Notes: generated from the letters alone by a model not told the origin. 64,000 nt of DNA from JAUMBM01 sp964441755 (GCA_964441755.1 CAYTVG010000005.1:183192-247191); one strand, 5' to 3'. Shown: positions 27,566-36,906, counted from the stretch's first letter. Numbers and translations are program-made.

Positions 27566-28123
27566 ATGGTTATCCGGCATCTCATGCATGGCTTTTGCCT
27601 GTCCACAATATTAATTGCGCTGCTTGCGTGTACGCCCGAGGATACAAAAAAGGGCGAGCGCCTGAGTTTTTTTGACCTCGAAGGCTATATGCGTCAACAG
27701 GCACAGCAATTGCAGGATGAGCAGCCTAAAGCAGTTAAATCGGTTAGCCTCGACGCTCGTGTCGAAGAAAAAGTACTGTCAACACTTGATTACAATAAGG
27801 AACTGGAACTGTTCTCACAGGCAGATATCAATAGACCTGCATGGCGGGATAAATACACAATCGACAGTGTTTTCAATCGGGCTGGTATGCTGGAAGCACT
27901 CACTTACGAGGCTACAGATGCTAAAATTCCTACTCGCCGATTACGCATAGATTTCGATCGCGGGGAGGTGAGTCGTGTTCTGGTCGAGGAGTTTTTTTCT
28001 TCAGCTATCGCAGATACGCGCAGGGAGCTTACCTTTATGCCCGGGCTGGGTTACCAGATTACTTCCGTACAAACTGGTAAGGCAGGGAATAAAAATGTGC
28101 GTATCAATGTCGCATGGCCTTAA
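27566..28123 (+). CDS. Unknown lipoprotein downstream of gpmI
   Basis: A 185-residue protein. The frame is open from 27428 inside gpmI, but ATG 27566 is preferred because it gives a short leader ending in the lipobox LLAC (Cys22). A later in-frame Met at residue 7 is also possible. The mature part starts with a charged, helix-prone stretch (FFDLEGYMRQQAQQL) and continues with a mixed alpha/beta region (SVSLDARVEEKVLS, RRLRIDFDRGEVSRVLVEE). I do not recognise a family. The strand-rich second half could be a small beta-sandwich. It is probably co-transcribed with gpmI and is followed by a GC-rich hairpin. Confidence 0.7.
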   Translation: MVIRHLMHGFCLSTILIALLACTPEDTKKGERLSFFDLEGYMRQQAQQLQDEQPKAVKSVSLDARVEEKVLSTLDYNKELELFSQADINRPAWRDKYTIDSVFNRAGMLEALTYEATDAKIPTRRLRIDFDRGEVSRVLVEEFFSSAIADTRRELTFMPGLGYQITSVQTGKAGNKNVRINVAWP

Positions 28124-28131
28124 GCAGGGAA

Positions 28132-28159
28132 GGCCACCCCGCGACTGTGCGGGGCGGCC
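28132..28159 (+). repeat. GC-rich hairpin after the lipoprotein gene
   Basis: GGCCACCCCGC (28132-28142) pairs with GCGGGGCGGCC (28149-28159) over 11 positions with a single A:C mismatch and a 6-base loop. An outer GCAGGG/CCCTGC pair encloses it. It starts 9 bases after the stop codon. The downstream sequence is not T-rich, so it may be a 3'-end stabiliser or a factor-dependent termination site. Confidence 0.6.
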
Positions 28160-28352
28160 CTCCTTATACCCTGCGGGGCTCTCTGAGATAATCACGGACA
28201 ATTTTTTACGCTCTCACACACCTGTATAACAGGCGCTACATTGGCGTAAAAGGAAAAAATCCATCGGAAAGAACCGTTTAGAGAGGGTGATAACCCTGTC
28301 CGCGCTTTCAATCATCCGTTTCATGCTCAGGTAGAAAAGACCTGTTGTCCTT

Positions 28353-31235
28353 CTAGTATCCAAATATCTCTTCCAGCGAAAGCTTTCGAATGGGGCCGTG
28401 GGTGCGATTGAGAAAATCCAGCGGCACCTGGTTTTCATCCCCCAATACCAGTAGCTTGTAGCGACGCCCCTGTACGTACTTGCGGTGAAACTCGAGCAGC
28501 CCCGACGATGGCAAATGCTGTAGTGCATCGTACATGTTCCTGAGCAGGTCATGCGAGTGCCCTAAATCCCAACTACCCTGAGCTTCCCAGTAAAGCCGTC
28601 TCGGTGAAATCCGGTCGCTTTCAATGCGCTGTATCAGCGATTGTCGTGCTTGTTCAATGCCTTCAGGTACTACGGGCATCTCCTCAATGATGGTTCTGAG
28701 TGCAGGCAGAGCATCTGCAACTTTATCGGGTTGCGTGCCCGCATACGCCCTAAGGTAATGTGAACGATCCTTCTTGTCAGGACTTGAATAATAGGCATAA
28801 GTGCTGTAAGCCAGCCCCTTCGCTTCTCTGATTTCCTGAAAAACAATAGAAGAGAGCCCGTAACCAAAGTACTCATTGTACAAGTCCTGTAGGTTGTATT
28901 CTTCAAGATTAAACCGGGGTGTGCCCCGGGACATCATCATGAGATCTGTCTGTACCAAGGGGAAATGTACAAATAGCACCTCGTCCTGCTCCGTAGGAAG
29001 CTGCTCAAAACGCGGACAGGGTGGCGGCGGCAGCAAGGAGGAGGGACACCGGTGGTGCTGCCTGATGAGCTGTAATACCGCTTCAGGCTGCTTTCGCCCA
29101 TAGTAATAAATGCGGTGTTCATAATTGAGTAGCTGCTGCAGTTCACGGATAAGCTGATCAGGTGTCAGCTTACCCAGCTCTTCCGGGTTGAGCCGATAGG
29201 TAAACGGAGAATCAGAACCGTAGCGGGCATAGCTGCTTAGCGCCTCCCGAAGAATTACTGACCGATCCTGCTTGGCATTGGCGCGCTTGAGCAGGATGTC
29301 CTCCAGCACAAGCGACCAAGTGTCTTCATCAGGCTGTAAATCATTCAGAATATGCTCCACTAGTTCCATACCCGCAGCCACGGATTCTTCCAGCCCGGTA
29401 AGTGATATGTGACAGCGCTCGTCGTAAATCAATACCTCAAAATGAAGACCCAATCTGAAGAATGATCGCTGAATATCAGCAGCACTAAGTTTGCTCGTGC
29501 CCAGATAGGGGAGGTAACTGACGGCTAGTGATAACTCCCGGCTGTGCAACTTGCCCAACTCAAAAATATAGTCAAGCCGAAAAGCATCGTTGGTCGGGTT
29601 TTTGACGTAGTGAAATTCCAGCCCCGCCTGCAGGGGCTGCCGATATATGGCCTTTTCAAAATCTGCAAAAATCGGGGACATCCGGGCAGGTGGCCTGCTG
29701 AGAAATTGCCGCCCGAATGCTGAAAATTCTTCCCGCTTAAGTTCAATGGGGGTAATCGTGGGTTTTTCAACCTTGATGACACCAGGGTCAGTACCCTGTC
29801 GCTTGTATACTGCCGCAAAGGCATGCAGCGGGCATTTTTCACGTACAAAAGCAACAATGTCTTCTTTGGTTCGCGCCTGCAGCCAGTTGAAGCGTTGAAT
29901 GTAATATTCCCAGGGTATCCCTAGCACAAAGCAGTTCGTAATGGCAGATACACGGGCATCGTTGTTGTCGTGGCCTTTGGTATCACCCAGCTTCATATCC
30001 TTGATGCAGGCATCAAGTAGCCATTCGTCCCACTCGCCCGCAGCAAGTATGCGCATTTGCTCAAGTAGTAACGTCTCCAATTCTTCAAGCGTCTGCCCGT
30101 CTCTGGGCTTACCAAACATGCCCAGAATCGAGTAGTCTTCCATCAACCATGCAAAAGCTTCCGCCTCCAGAGCCTTTTGTTCCTGGTTGATGTTGAGGTC
30201 AATTAGACCAGCCTGCTGGTTGTGTAACAAATGTTGCACCAGCGATGCCATAAGCCCTTCTTCACTGCGGCCGGAACCCAACCGCCACCCCATAATGAGG
30301 TAGGGAGACTCTTGTCCCAATACCTCTTTGCGCGTAGGCGCTGTTAAAGCAGGCTGCTCATCAAAGATATGTGGTGGAAAATCTTTGGCCTCGTAATCAC
30401 CAAAGTAACGCTCTGCCAGCATTACAGCTTCTTCCGGATCCAGCTCTCCTGCCAGCACAATCGCCATGTTGTTTGGCACATAGTAAGTACTGAAAAAAGA
30501 CTCTATCAACCTGATAGACGGGTTTTTGAGATGCTCGGGCCGGCCAATAATGGTCTCTGTCCCATAGCGATGCTTGGGAAAAAGCAGGGATAGTAACGCG
30601 TGATGCGATTTTCGAAAATCATTGTCCTGCCCTATGTTGAATTCTTCGTATACCGTTTCTAATTCGGTGTGAAAAAGACGCAGCGCCAAATTTTTGAATC
30701 GCTCCGATTCGAGCTGAAACCAGCGCTCTAATTCGTTGGCAGGAATGTCGTTGACGTAAACTGTCTGTTCAAGTCCGGTGTAAGCATTGGTATCCCTCGA
30801 TCCCAGGGCCGTCGCAAGACGGTCGTATTCATTGGGTGCTACCCAGCGAGTGGCCTCCTGACTAAGCTGGTCAATCTCAGCATATAACGACTTGCGCTTG
30901 TCACTATCCGTTGTTTTGCGATATACTTCAAACAGGTCGGCTATTTTTTCTAACAACGGATACTCTTCAGCCCAATTAAGTGTCCCCAACTGGCTGCTTC
31001 CCTTGAAAAGCATGTGTTCCATGTAGTGAGCAAGCCCGGTAGCCTCCGCAGGATCGTACTTGGAGCCCGCCCTGAATGCTATGTTAGTATGTATCCGGGG
31101 CTCGTTGTGGTTGACGCTAATATAAAGACTAAGCCCGTTGCTGAGCTTGTAATGCTTTACTTGCAGAGGGTCTCCCTGCCATTCAACAAAACTCTTTTTT
31201 CCTTGTGTTTCAGACACTGGGGAGGTTATTGCCAT
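28353..31235 (-). CDS. M16-family zinc metallopeptidase (insulinase/pitrilysin type)
   Basis: A 960-residue protein built of two M16 halves, each of two homologous domains, close to the length of pitrilysin. The inverted zinc motif HYMEH lies at residues 70-74 (GLAHYMEHMLFKG), and the acidic motif ELETVYEEFN near residue 191-200 provides the third ligand. The C-terminal half (from about 510) lacks the zinc motif, as expected, and contains the typical YNEYFGYGLSSIVFQEIREAKGLAYSTYAYY segment. No signal peptide is visible, so it may act in the cytoplasm, unlike periplasmic pitrilysin. It probably degrades small peptides. It is a single minus-strand gene convergent with the gpmI-lipoprotein unit. 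Confidence 0.92.
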   Translation of the reverse strand: MAITSPVSETQGKKSFVEWQGDPLQVKHYKLSNGLSLYISVNHNEPRIHTNIAFRAGSKYDPAEATGLAHYMEHMLFKGSSQLGTLNWAEEYPLLEKIADLFEVYRKTTDSDKRKSLYAEIDQLSQEATRWVAPNEYDRLATALGSRDTNAYTGLEQTVYVNDIPANELERWFQLESERFKNLALRLFHTELETVYEEFNIGQDNDFRKSHHALLSLLFPKHRYGTETIIGRPEHLKNPSIRLIESFFSTYYVPNNMAIVLAGELDPEEAVMLAERYFGDYEAKDFPPHIFDEQPALTAPTRKEVLGQESPYLIMGWRLGSGRSEEGLMASLVQHLLHNQQAGLIDLNINQEQKALEAEAFAWLMEDYSILGMFGKPRDGQTLEELETLLLEQMRILAAGEWDEWLLDACIKDMKLGDTKGHDNNDARVSAITNCFVLGIPWEYYIQRFNWLQARTKEDIVAFVREKCPLHAFAAVYKRQGTDPGVIKVEKPTITPIELKREEFSAFGRQFLSRPPARMSPIFADFEKAIYRQPLQAGLEFHYVKNPTNDAFRLDYIFELGKLHSRELSLAVSYLPYLGTSKLSAADIQRSFFRLGLHFEVLIYDERCHISLTGLEESVAAGMELVEHILNDLQPDEDTWSLVLEDILLKRANAKQDRSVILREALSSYARYGSDSPFTYRLNPEELGKLTPDQLIRELQQLLNYEHRIYYYGRKQPEAVLQLIRQHHRCPSSLLPPPPCPRFEQLPTEQDEVLFVHFPLVQTDLMMMSRGTPRFNLEEYNLQDLYNEYFGYGLSSIVFQEIREAKGLAYSTYAYYSSPDKKDRSHYLRAYAGTQPDKVADALPALRTIIEEMPVVPEGIEQARQSLIQRIESDRISPRRLYWEAQGSWDLGHSHDLLRNMYDALQHLPSSGLLEFHRKYVQGRRYKLLVLGDENQVPLDFLNRTHGPIRKLSLEEIFGY

Positions 31236-31805
31236 GCGTTGGTCGTTTGGTTGATATTCAAATCAATACTACACAACAATGACTGATAGCGCTTGGTTTC
31301 ATCTCGCAGAAATTCTGTTCGTTCTGCTGCAAAATGACGGTTTGTGAGATTTTTTGCGAAATAAACGCATATTTGCCGTTGGCTTTACTCGCAATCATTC
31401 GGAATCCGTAAATCTTTGCCTCTAAATACAGACCTGTTTACTAATTTTTTAAATAATTAGGTTTGGATCATTTGTATGGCGATGAGGGCTATATGATTTT
31501 TTTTGTAAATTGTAATCAAAAATCTTGCCAAATATTAAAACAAAAAGGCCAGGCTTGCGTATGATTACTAAGGTGCCGCACTGAATGGGTTCTGCTGCTG
31601 CATCGTTACGTATTTATTCACTTGCATAAGATAGCACGAAAAGTTATTCGTCATCACTGTTCAAACAGGGATCATTAGACTCTTCCTATGGGTCTGGAAG
31701 TGGGGAATCAGCTCCGGGAGCATACAATGCTTCTTCCTCCGCCCTCCCTATGTTGGCGAGCATAACGAAATGACTGTGCACCAGGCTTAGTTGACAATCA
31801 GCACT
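31236..31805. other. Intergenic region between the M16 peptidase gene and rpoN
   Basis: About 570 bases with no supported gene. It separates two divergent genes and should hold both promoters, but no exact TAnnTTTG element with a correctly placed TTG was found. An AT-rich inverted repeat CTAATT...AATTAG occurs at 31441-31460. The stretch from 31560 to 31790 has mixed composition and contains no recognisable RNA gene. Confidence 0.5.
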
Positions 31806-33332
31806 ATGATAAAACAGACTTTAAGTCAGAAAATGCTCCAAAAGCTGTCCCCGCAGCAGATTCAGTTGATGAAGCTGTTGCAGATCCCTACAGCTGTCCT
31901 GGAGCAGCGGATTAAGGAAGAGCTGGAATCAAATCCTGCACTGGAGGAGGGAGACGGTGCTGTTTTTGAAGAGCCTGCTGCTGATACATCTTTTGCTGAA
32001 GATGATACCTTTGATCATGGAGGGGGATCGGAGGAGGAAAATTATGGGCGGGATGATTTTCAATTGGATGACTATATACAGCAGTTTATCGACGAAGATC
32101 CAATTTCCTACCAGTCTTCAGCAGATAACTATGCACCTGAGGCTGATAAGCAACTTCCCATTGCTGTTGAAAATGATTTTCATGATTATCTGGAACAGCA
32201 GTTGGGCATGTTGAAGCTCGAAAATGAACGGGCAGAAGTAATTGCACGGCAGATTATCGGCAGCATTGATGACGATGGTTACTTGCGTCGTGATCCGGAT
32301 TCTATCATGGATGATCTCCTTTTTACAAGAAATATTGCCGTAACGTCTGATGAAATAAGGGCAGTGCTGTCGCAGATCCAGCGATTTGATCCTCCCGGTC
32401 TTGGAGCCCGTGACCTACGGGAATGCTTGCTCATACAGCTGGAAATAAAATTGGCGCAAAGTGATTCTTTCTCTCTGTATCAGATACTTGATATCCGGCT
32501 CGCTCGGGATATCATTAGAGACTACTTCGATGAGTTTAGTAAAAAACACTACGACAAACTTTGCCGACAACTGGATATAGAAGAGGATGATCTGAAAGGG
32601 GCAATTGATGAAATTCTCAAACTCAATCCTAAGCCTGCCAGTGGGTATAGTGGGAGTGATACCAACGGGAATCAGTATGTTATACCTGATTTTCTGATTA
32701 CTAATCGCGACGGCGAACTCGAACTCAACTTACATACCAAAAATGCTCCCGATTTGCGTGTCTCGGATCACTACAGGGATATGTTGCGGGCCTATCGCTC
32801 CAGCGCCAGAGCGGGTAAGGTTAATAGAAAACAGAAAGAGGCAGCTTTATTTATCAAACAGAAAATTGATTCAGCCAAGTGGTTTATCGACGCTATTCGT
32901 CAGCGTCAGGAAACGCTTTTCAATGTGATGTATGCTATCATGCAGTATCAGTATGACTATTTGCTTTCCGGTGATGAAAAAAAGCTGAAGCCAATGATTC
33001 TCAAAGATGTAGCAGATATTACCGGCCTCGATATATCCACGGTCTCGCGCGTCGCTAACAGTAAATTCGTACAGACAGAGTTTGGTGTCCATCGGCTTAA
33101 AAGTTTTTTCTCAGAGGCATTGTCAACCAGTGAAGGAGAAGAGGTGTCTACCCTGGAGGTCAAAAAGGTGCTCAAAGAATTTATTGATGGTGAAAGCAAA
33201 CGAAAACCGCTGAGCGATGAAAAACTCAAAGATATGTTGCTGCAAAAAGGATATGATATTGCGCGGCGTACCGTCGCTAAATATCGGGAACAGCTCGGAA
33301 TTCCTGTCGCTCGCCTCCGAAAGGAATTGTAA
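31806..33332 (+). CDS. rpoN: RNA polymerase sigma-54 factor
   Basis: A 508-residue RpoN starting at ATG 31806; an in-frame TTG lies 15 bases upstream. Region I is the glutamine/leucine-rich activator-interacting segment (MLQKLSPQQIQLMKLLQIPTAVLEQRIKEELESNPAL). An acidic region II follows. Then come the core-binding domain (around FDPPGLGARDLRECLLIQ), the helix-turn-helix (DISTVSRVANSKFVQT) and the RpoN box ARRTVAKYREQLGIP near the C-terminus. It directs RNA polymerase to -24/-12 promoters and needs AAA+ activators, none of which is in the window. It is a single gene; the downstream ompH-like gene starts about 190 bases later. Confidence 0.97.
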   Translation: MIKQTLSQKMLQKLSPQQIQLMKLLQIPTAVLEQRIKEELESNPALEEGDGAVFEEPAADTSFAEDDTFDHGGGSEEENYGRDDFQLDDYIQQFIDEDPISYQSSADNYAPEADKQLPIAVENDFHDYLEQQLGMLKLENERAEVIARQIIGSIDDDGYLRRDPDSIMDDLLFTRNIAVTSDEIRAVLSQIQRFDPPGLGARDLRECLLIQLEIKLAQSDSFSLYQILDIRLARDIIRDYFDEFSKKHYDKLCRQLDIEEDDLKGAIDEILKLNPKPASGYSGSDTNGNQYVIPDFLITNRDGELELNLHTKNAPDLRVSDHYRDMLRAYRSSARAGKVNRKQKEAALFIKQKIDSAKWFIDAIRQRQETLFNVMYAIMQYQYDYLLSGDEKKLKPMILKDVADITGLDISTVSRVANSKFVQTEFGVHRLKSFFSEALSTSEGEEVSTLEVKKVLKEFIDGESKRKPLSDEKLKDMLLQKGYDIARRTVAKYREQLGIPVARLRKEL

Positions 33333-33491
33333 CATGTCTATAACTATGTAAGCCCTCCATCGTTAAACATCTGTTAAATCACATATCCACTCATCCTTTA
33401 CGCCTCCTTTATTCGTTTTCTGTGCAGATGGTCCTGATGTTCATGCGCATTGCCTTTGGCAAAAAGACCGTCAAACCTTCTAAGAATTATT

Positions 33492-33499
33492 TATTTTTG
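33492..33499 (+). promoter_or_regulatory. Putative -7 element (TATTTTTG) of the first ompH-like gene
   Basis: TATTTTTG matches TAnnTTTG and ends 22 bases before the ATG at 33522. No well-placed TTG is seen upstream, so confidence is limited. Confidence 0.4.
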
Positions 33500-33521
33500 G
33501 CTCGACTTAAATGAAGCGATT

Positions 33522-34043
33522 ATGACAACTCGATTGGTTTTAGCCTCTTTGCTGTTGCTGGCTGTACTCACTACTGCGCCATCAGCACTGCACGCACAAA
33601 AATTTGCTTACGTAGAAATTGATCGTATCCTCGAATCAGTGGAAGAATACAAAGGCGCACAGACAGAACTTGACCGCCAGGCAGCTGCGTGGCGTCAGGA
33701 AATCGCTCAGGAGTATGACCTGATTAAAGGTATGTACAACCGCTATCAGGCCGAACAGGTGCTCTTAAGTGAAGATATGCGCCGCCAGCGGGAAGAGGAA
33801 ATCATGAACAAGGAAAAAAGTGTGCGAGACCTTCAGCGCGAACGTTTTGGCCCCGAAGGGGAGCTTTTTCGCAGACGCCAGGAACTGGTAAGGCCTATCC
33901 AGGATAAGGTCTATCGTGCTATCGAAGCCTATGCCGCTGAGCGTGGCTACGATTTTATCTTCGATAAATCAAGCAATGCAGGTATGATTTTTACCAATGC
34001 ACAGTACGATAAAACCGAAGATATTATCAGCAGATTGAGATAA
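33522..34043 (+). CDS. OmpH/Skp-family periplasmic chaperone, copy 1
   Basis: A 173-residue protein. ATG 33522 yields a standard signal peptide ending ALHAQ; an upstream in-frame start would place 24 non-leader residues before it. The mature part begins KFAYVEIDRILESVEEYKGAQ, the usual first strand of OmpH/Skp. A long charged coiled coil rich in Arg, Glu and Gln follows, then the closing strand GYDFIFDKSSNAGMIFTNAQYD. Skp-like proteins form trimeric tentacles that hold outer-membrane proteins in the periplasm. A second, diverged copy follows after 89 bases, and murI after that, an arrangement seen in many Bacteroidota. Confidence 0.92.
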   Translation: MTTRLVLASLLLLAVLTTAPSALHAQKFAYVEIDRILESVEEYKGAQTELDRQAAAWRQEIAQEYDLIKGMYNRYQAEQVLLSEDMRRQREEEIMNKEKSVRDLQRERFGPEGELFRRRQELVRPIQDKVYRAIEAYAAERGYDFIFDKSSNAGMIFTNAQYDKTEDIISRLR

Positions 34044-34082
34044 TTGCGTTTTTATCGGGCATCGAAGTGGATTATTTTTCAT

Positions 34083-34090
34083 TACCTTTG
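34083..34090 (+). promoter_or_regulatory. Putative -7 element (TACCTTTG) of the second ompH-like gene
   Basis: TACCTTTG is an exact -7 match located 43 bases upstream of ATG 34133, in the gap between the two ompH-like genes. A correctly spaced TTG was not found. It would allow copy 2 and murI to be expressed separately from copy 1. Confidence 0.5.
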
Positions 34091-34132
34091 CCGGCGCCAA
34101 CTCTTTTGGGTTCACTAAATTTGTTACTGACT

Positions 34133-34645
34133 ATGAAAAATGTGTTGCAATTAGCCCTGTCGCTGGTGCTCGTGCTGAGCAGCTTTCAGCTAACCCACGC
34201 ACAGAAATTTGGCTACCTCAATTCTGCAGCGATCTTGGTGGAAATGCCGGAAGTCAAACAGGCAGAAGCTAATCTGGAGGCTCTTCAGTCACAGCTCCAA
34301 AAGCGCCTGCAGGCTAATCTCGAGCAACTGCAGCAGGACTTCAATCTAGTAAGACAAAAAATGGAGAGAGGAGAACTTTCTCCTCGCCAACAGGAGGAAG
34401 AGAGTAACAGGCTGCGCGAGCGCGAAGCCGCACTGAGTAAGGAAGAAGAGGAGATGGTTCAACAGGTGCAAACAAAGCGCAATGAGTTGCTTCAGCCTAT
34501 CTATGACCGTATCAATCAGGCAATCAAAGACGTCGCTACGGAAGGAGGTTATACCATGATCTTCGATGAGCAGGTGTTGCTGTATACAGATTCTACCGCT
34601 AATGTGGGGGAACTGGTGAAGGCTAAGCTCGCTTCTCAAAATTAG
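34133..34645 (+). CDS. OmpH/Skp-family periplasmic chaperone, copy 2
   Basis: A 170-residue paralogue of the preceding gene. ATG 34133 gives the signal peptide MKNVLQLALSLVLVLSSFQ followed by LTHAQ. The mature N-terminus KFGYLNSAAILVEMPEVKQAE matches the OmpH core strand, and the middle is a heptad-rich coiled coil (many Gln, Glu and Leu). The end, GGYTMIFDEQVLLYTDSTANVGELV, is the second core strand. Two copies may form hetero-trimers or serve different clients; this is inference. It lies 27 bases upstream of murI in the same direction, so both are probably on one transcript. Confidence 0.92.
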   Translation: MKNVLQLALSLVLVLSSFQLTHAQKFGYLNSAAILVEMPEVKQAEANLEALQSQLQKRLQANLEQLQQDFNLVRQKMERGELSPRQQEEESNRLREREAALSKEEEEMVQQVQTKRNELLQPIYDRINQAIKDVATEGGYTMIFDEQVLLYTDSTANVGELVKAKLASQN

Positions 34646-34672
34646 ATTCCTTTCGTCACCGCTCTTGCTGGC

Positions 34673-35503
34673 ATGCAACCTATCGGTGTATTTGATTCGG
34701 GTGTAGGCGGCCTGACCGTCCTCAAAGCAATAACAGAGCGCCTTCCTGAGGAGGCGCTCTGTTATTTTGCTGATACTGCTCATGTGCCCTATGGGCCACA
34801 GCCTCCTGCCAATATTATTCGATATTCATTGGAAATCGCCGATTTCCTGATCGGACAAGGAGCCAAACTCATTGTGGTGGCCTGTAATACCGCAACCGCT
34901 GCAGCATTACATGTGCTGCGGGCCGAGTGGCCCCTTTTGTCTTTTGTAGGAATGGAACCTGCGGTCAAACCTGCGGCTCAGGCAACTCGTAGTGGTAAAG
35001 TTGGCGTGCTCGCAACATTTACGACTATCAACAGTGAGCGCTATGCCAGCCTTATGCGCCGCTTCGCGCACAGGGTACAGGTCTGGGAAGACCCTTGTAT
35101 TGGTCTCGTTCCGCTTATCGAACAGGGTCTGTGGGATGATCCTGAGACTAAGCATTTGCTTGCGAAAATTCTCCTCCCCATGATGGAAAAGGGAGTCGAT
35201 ACCATAGTGCTTGGCTGTACACACTACCCACTGGTTGAGCCGCTGATCCGGCAGATCGTAGGGCCCAATATGGCTATCATCAATCCGGCACCAGCAGTCG
35301 CTCGAAGAGTAGAAGAGCTGCTGCTGGCCAATGATATGCGCCAATCAGGTACGAATGCAACGCCGCCATATACTTTTTTCGCTTCAGGGACCAAGTCTGT
35401 TATGGAATTAACGATTAATCGCCTCCTTGACAAGGAATATCCGGTGACCCAAGTCATCCTTCCACTACATCCGGATGCAGACAGCAATTCCATTTATCGA
35501 TAG
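34673..35503 (+). CDS. murI: Glutamate racemase
   Basis: A 276-residue Asp/Glu racemase family protein. The N-terminal catalytic loop is IGVFDSGVGGLTVL. The two catalytic cysteines lie in VVACNTATAAAL and VLGCTHYPLV. It makes D-glutamate for peptidoglycan in the cytoplasm. Codons about 19-32 are formed by a perfect 15-bp inverted repeat (34729-34766), unusual in a coding sequence. The gene overlaps the convergent TolC-family gene by 10 bases at its 3' end. It follows the second ompH-like gene after 27 bases. Confidence 0.97.
   Translation: MQPIGVFDSGVGGLTVLKAITERLPEEALCYFADTAHVPYGPQPPANIIRYSLEIADFLIGQGAKLIVVACNTATAAALHVLRAEWPLLSFVGMEPAVKPAAQATRSGKVGVLATFTTINSERYASLMRRFAHRVQVWEDPCIGLVPLIEQGLWDDPETKHLLAKILLPMMEKGVDTIVLGCTHYPLVEPLIRQIVGPNMAIINPAPAVARRVEELLLANDMRQSGTNATPPYTFFASGTKSVMELTINRLLDKEYPVTQVILPLHPDADSNSIYR
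34729..34766 (+). repeat. Perfect 15-bp inverted repeat inside murI, terminator-like
   Basis: AATAACAGAGCGCCT (34729-34743) and AGGCGCTCTGTTATT (34752-34766) are exact reverse complements separated by eight bases. The right arm ends in TTATT and is followed by TT, so the RNA hairpin resembles an intrinsic terminator or attenuator. It is located about 56 bases into murI, well inside the conserved coding frame. Confidence 0.85.
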
Positions 35504-36906
35504 CCTGTTCCCGATGACCAAATTAATGACGCAAACATCTTGTGGCGCTCGGTTTGAAGCTTCAATAGCTTCATTTTTGATTCGAGCAGTTTTTGTTGAC
35601 GTACATTGAGATAGAAAATAGAACTGCCTCCTGCTTCGAATTTTATTCTCTCTGCTTCAAAAAGTTGCCGGTACTGATCGACAACAGAGGCGCTCAGAAT
35701 CAGCTGTCTCTCCAGTGCAGCAAGGGAGGCAATATATACTTCCATCTTGGCTTGCAATGCCTGCTGCTTGAGTTTTAATTGCCAGTCTGTTTCCGCTAAT
35801 TTAATGTCAGCAAGCTGTAAAGCACCACGCTCCTTGCGAAGGAATAGAGGCATCTCAAACTGAATGCCCAATTTGTAGTTGTTACTGAGAATATTGTAAA
35901 TGTTGCCATCTGCAGGATTACCGTTGAATCCCCAGCCGTCACCAAGGAGATTATACGAAATGTTAAAATCGGGCTTAAGCTGCTCAGCCTTCCATCGGCG
36001 CTCAATACTAAGCTGCTCTAATTTGACAGCGTATTGCCTTAGTTCAGGGTGCTGATTGAGCTGATTTCTGATGGAATCAATATCTATGGTATCTAAAGGT
36101 ACAGTCGGTGGTACAGGCTGCCAGTCGGCAGGCAACGGCATCGGCTGCCCGCTATCACCCCACAGGAATACAGCCAGTTGTGCTTCAGCAGCAGTCAGGG
36201 ATAGAGCTGCCTGCTCTCTTTCCAGTGTCCATTGTTGGAGTTGTAGAAAGGACTCCAGGGTGTCGATGGCAGGGAGCTTCCCTTGCAAATAACTTTCTTT
36301 GATTACCTCAAATTGCTCACGACTGACTTGGAGGGCCTCGTCAATGACCTGAAGTGCATGATAACTCCACGACCACTCCCAATACGTTTTCTGATAATCC
36401 AGGTACAATTCGTTGCCCAGAATAGCAGCTCGTGCATCATTCATACGCTCCGCCGTTCGCGCTATCCACAAATTAGCTCTGCGCTCATCAATGAACAAAC
36501 CTTCACCCAATGGCAGGCTTATGCCAAGTACGGCCTGGCCGGCATCAGGAAGCCTTCGCTCTCCATTTAGGTAGATGCCGTCAGCCCAGTTGTATTCTGC
36601 TTTTACTTCTGCCCCAAAAGGTGTGGCCCATTTGAGTCCGCCACCGCCAAACCTGAAGTAATCACTGCCTCCAAAAGTCTTTTGTTCCTGAAAAGCATAC
36701 ATCTTGGGGTCAAATGCACCCTGCGCCTCCATGTACATCTGTCGGGATTGATCCCTCAACAACAACATCCGCCTCGCATCGGGATGCTGCTCTCTAATCC
36801 AGTCCCAGAGACTCTCAGGTTCTATAACGCGGGCTGTCTGAGCCAGCAAACCTGCAGACATCGGTAGTAGCAGGCTGCAAATAATGATGTAGAGTTTTTG
36901 CCTCAT
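35494..36906 (-). CDS. TolC-family outer-membrane efflux protein
   Basis: A 470-residue protein with a signal peptide (MRQKLYIIICSLLLPMSAGLLAQ). Two repeats of long amphipathic helices rich in Gln, Leu and Ala, with short beta segments such as LKWATPFGAEVKAEYNW and LGISLPLGEGLF, are typical of TolC trimers that cross the outer membrane and periplasm. It is the last gene of a three-gene minus-strand unit with an HlyD-type adaptor (overlapping by 4 bases) and an ABC exporter, together forming a type-I-secretion-like or multidrug export machine. Its 3' end overlaps the convergent murI by 10 bases. Confidence 0.9.
   Translation of the reverse strand: MRQKLYIIICSLLLPMSAGLLAQTARVIEPESLWDWIREQHPDARRMLLLRDQSRQMYMEAQGAFDPKMYAFQEQKTFGGSDYFRFGGGGLKWATPFGAEVKAEYNWADGIYLNGERRLPDAGQAVLGISLPLGEGLFIDERRANLWIARTAERMNDARAAILGNELYLDYQKTYWEWSWSYHALQVIDEALQVSREQFEVIKESYLQGKLPAIDTLESFLQLQQWTLEREQAALSLTAAEAQLAVFLWGDSGQPMPLPADWQPVPPTVPLDTIDIDSIRNQLNQHPELRQYAVKLEQLSIERRWKAEQLKPDFNISYNLLGDGWGFNGNPADGNIYNILSNNYKLGIQFEMPLFLRKERGALQLADIKLAETDWQLKLKQQALQAKMEVYIASLAALERQLILSASVVDQYRQLFEAERIKFEAGGSSIFYLNVRQQKLLESKMKLLKLQTERHKMFASLIWSSGTGYR

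Noticed and set aside
31236..31805. Possible small RNA or riboswitch in the M16-rpoN gap
   Set aside because: No conserved stem set or terminator was recognisable; only a short AT-rich inverted repeat was seen.
33522..34645. Tandem ompH-like genes as a recent duplication or assembly artefact
   Set aside because: The two proteins differ along their whole length and have separate leaders and -7 elements; the pair is a normal arrangement in this phylum.
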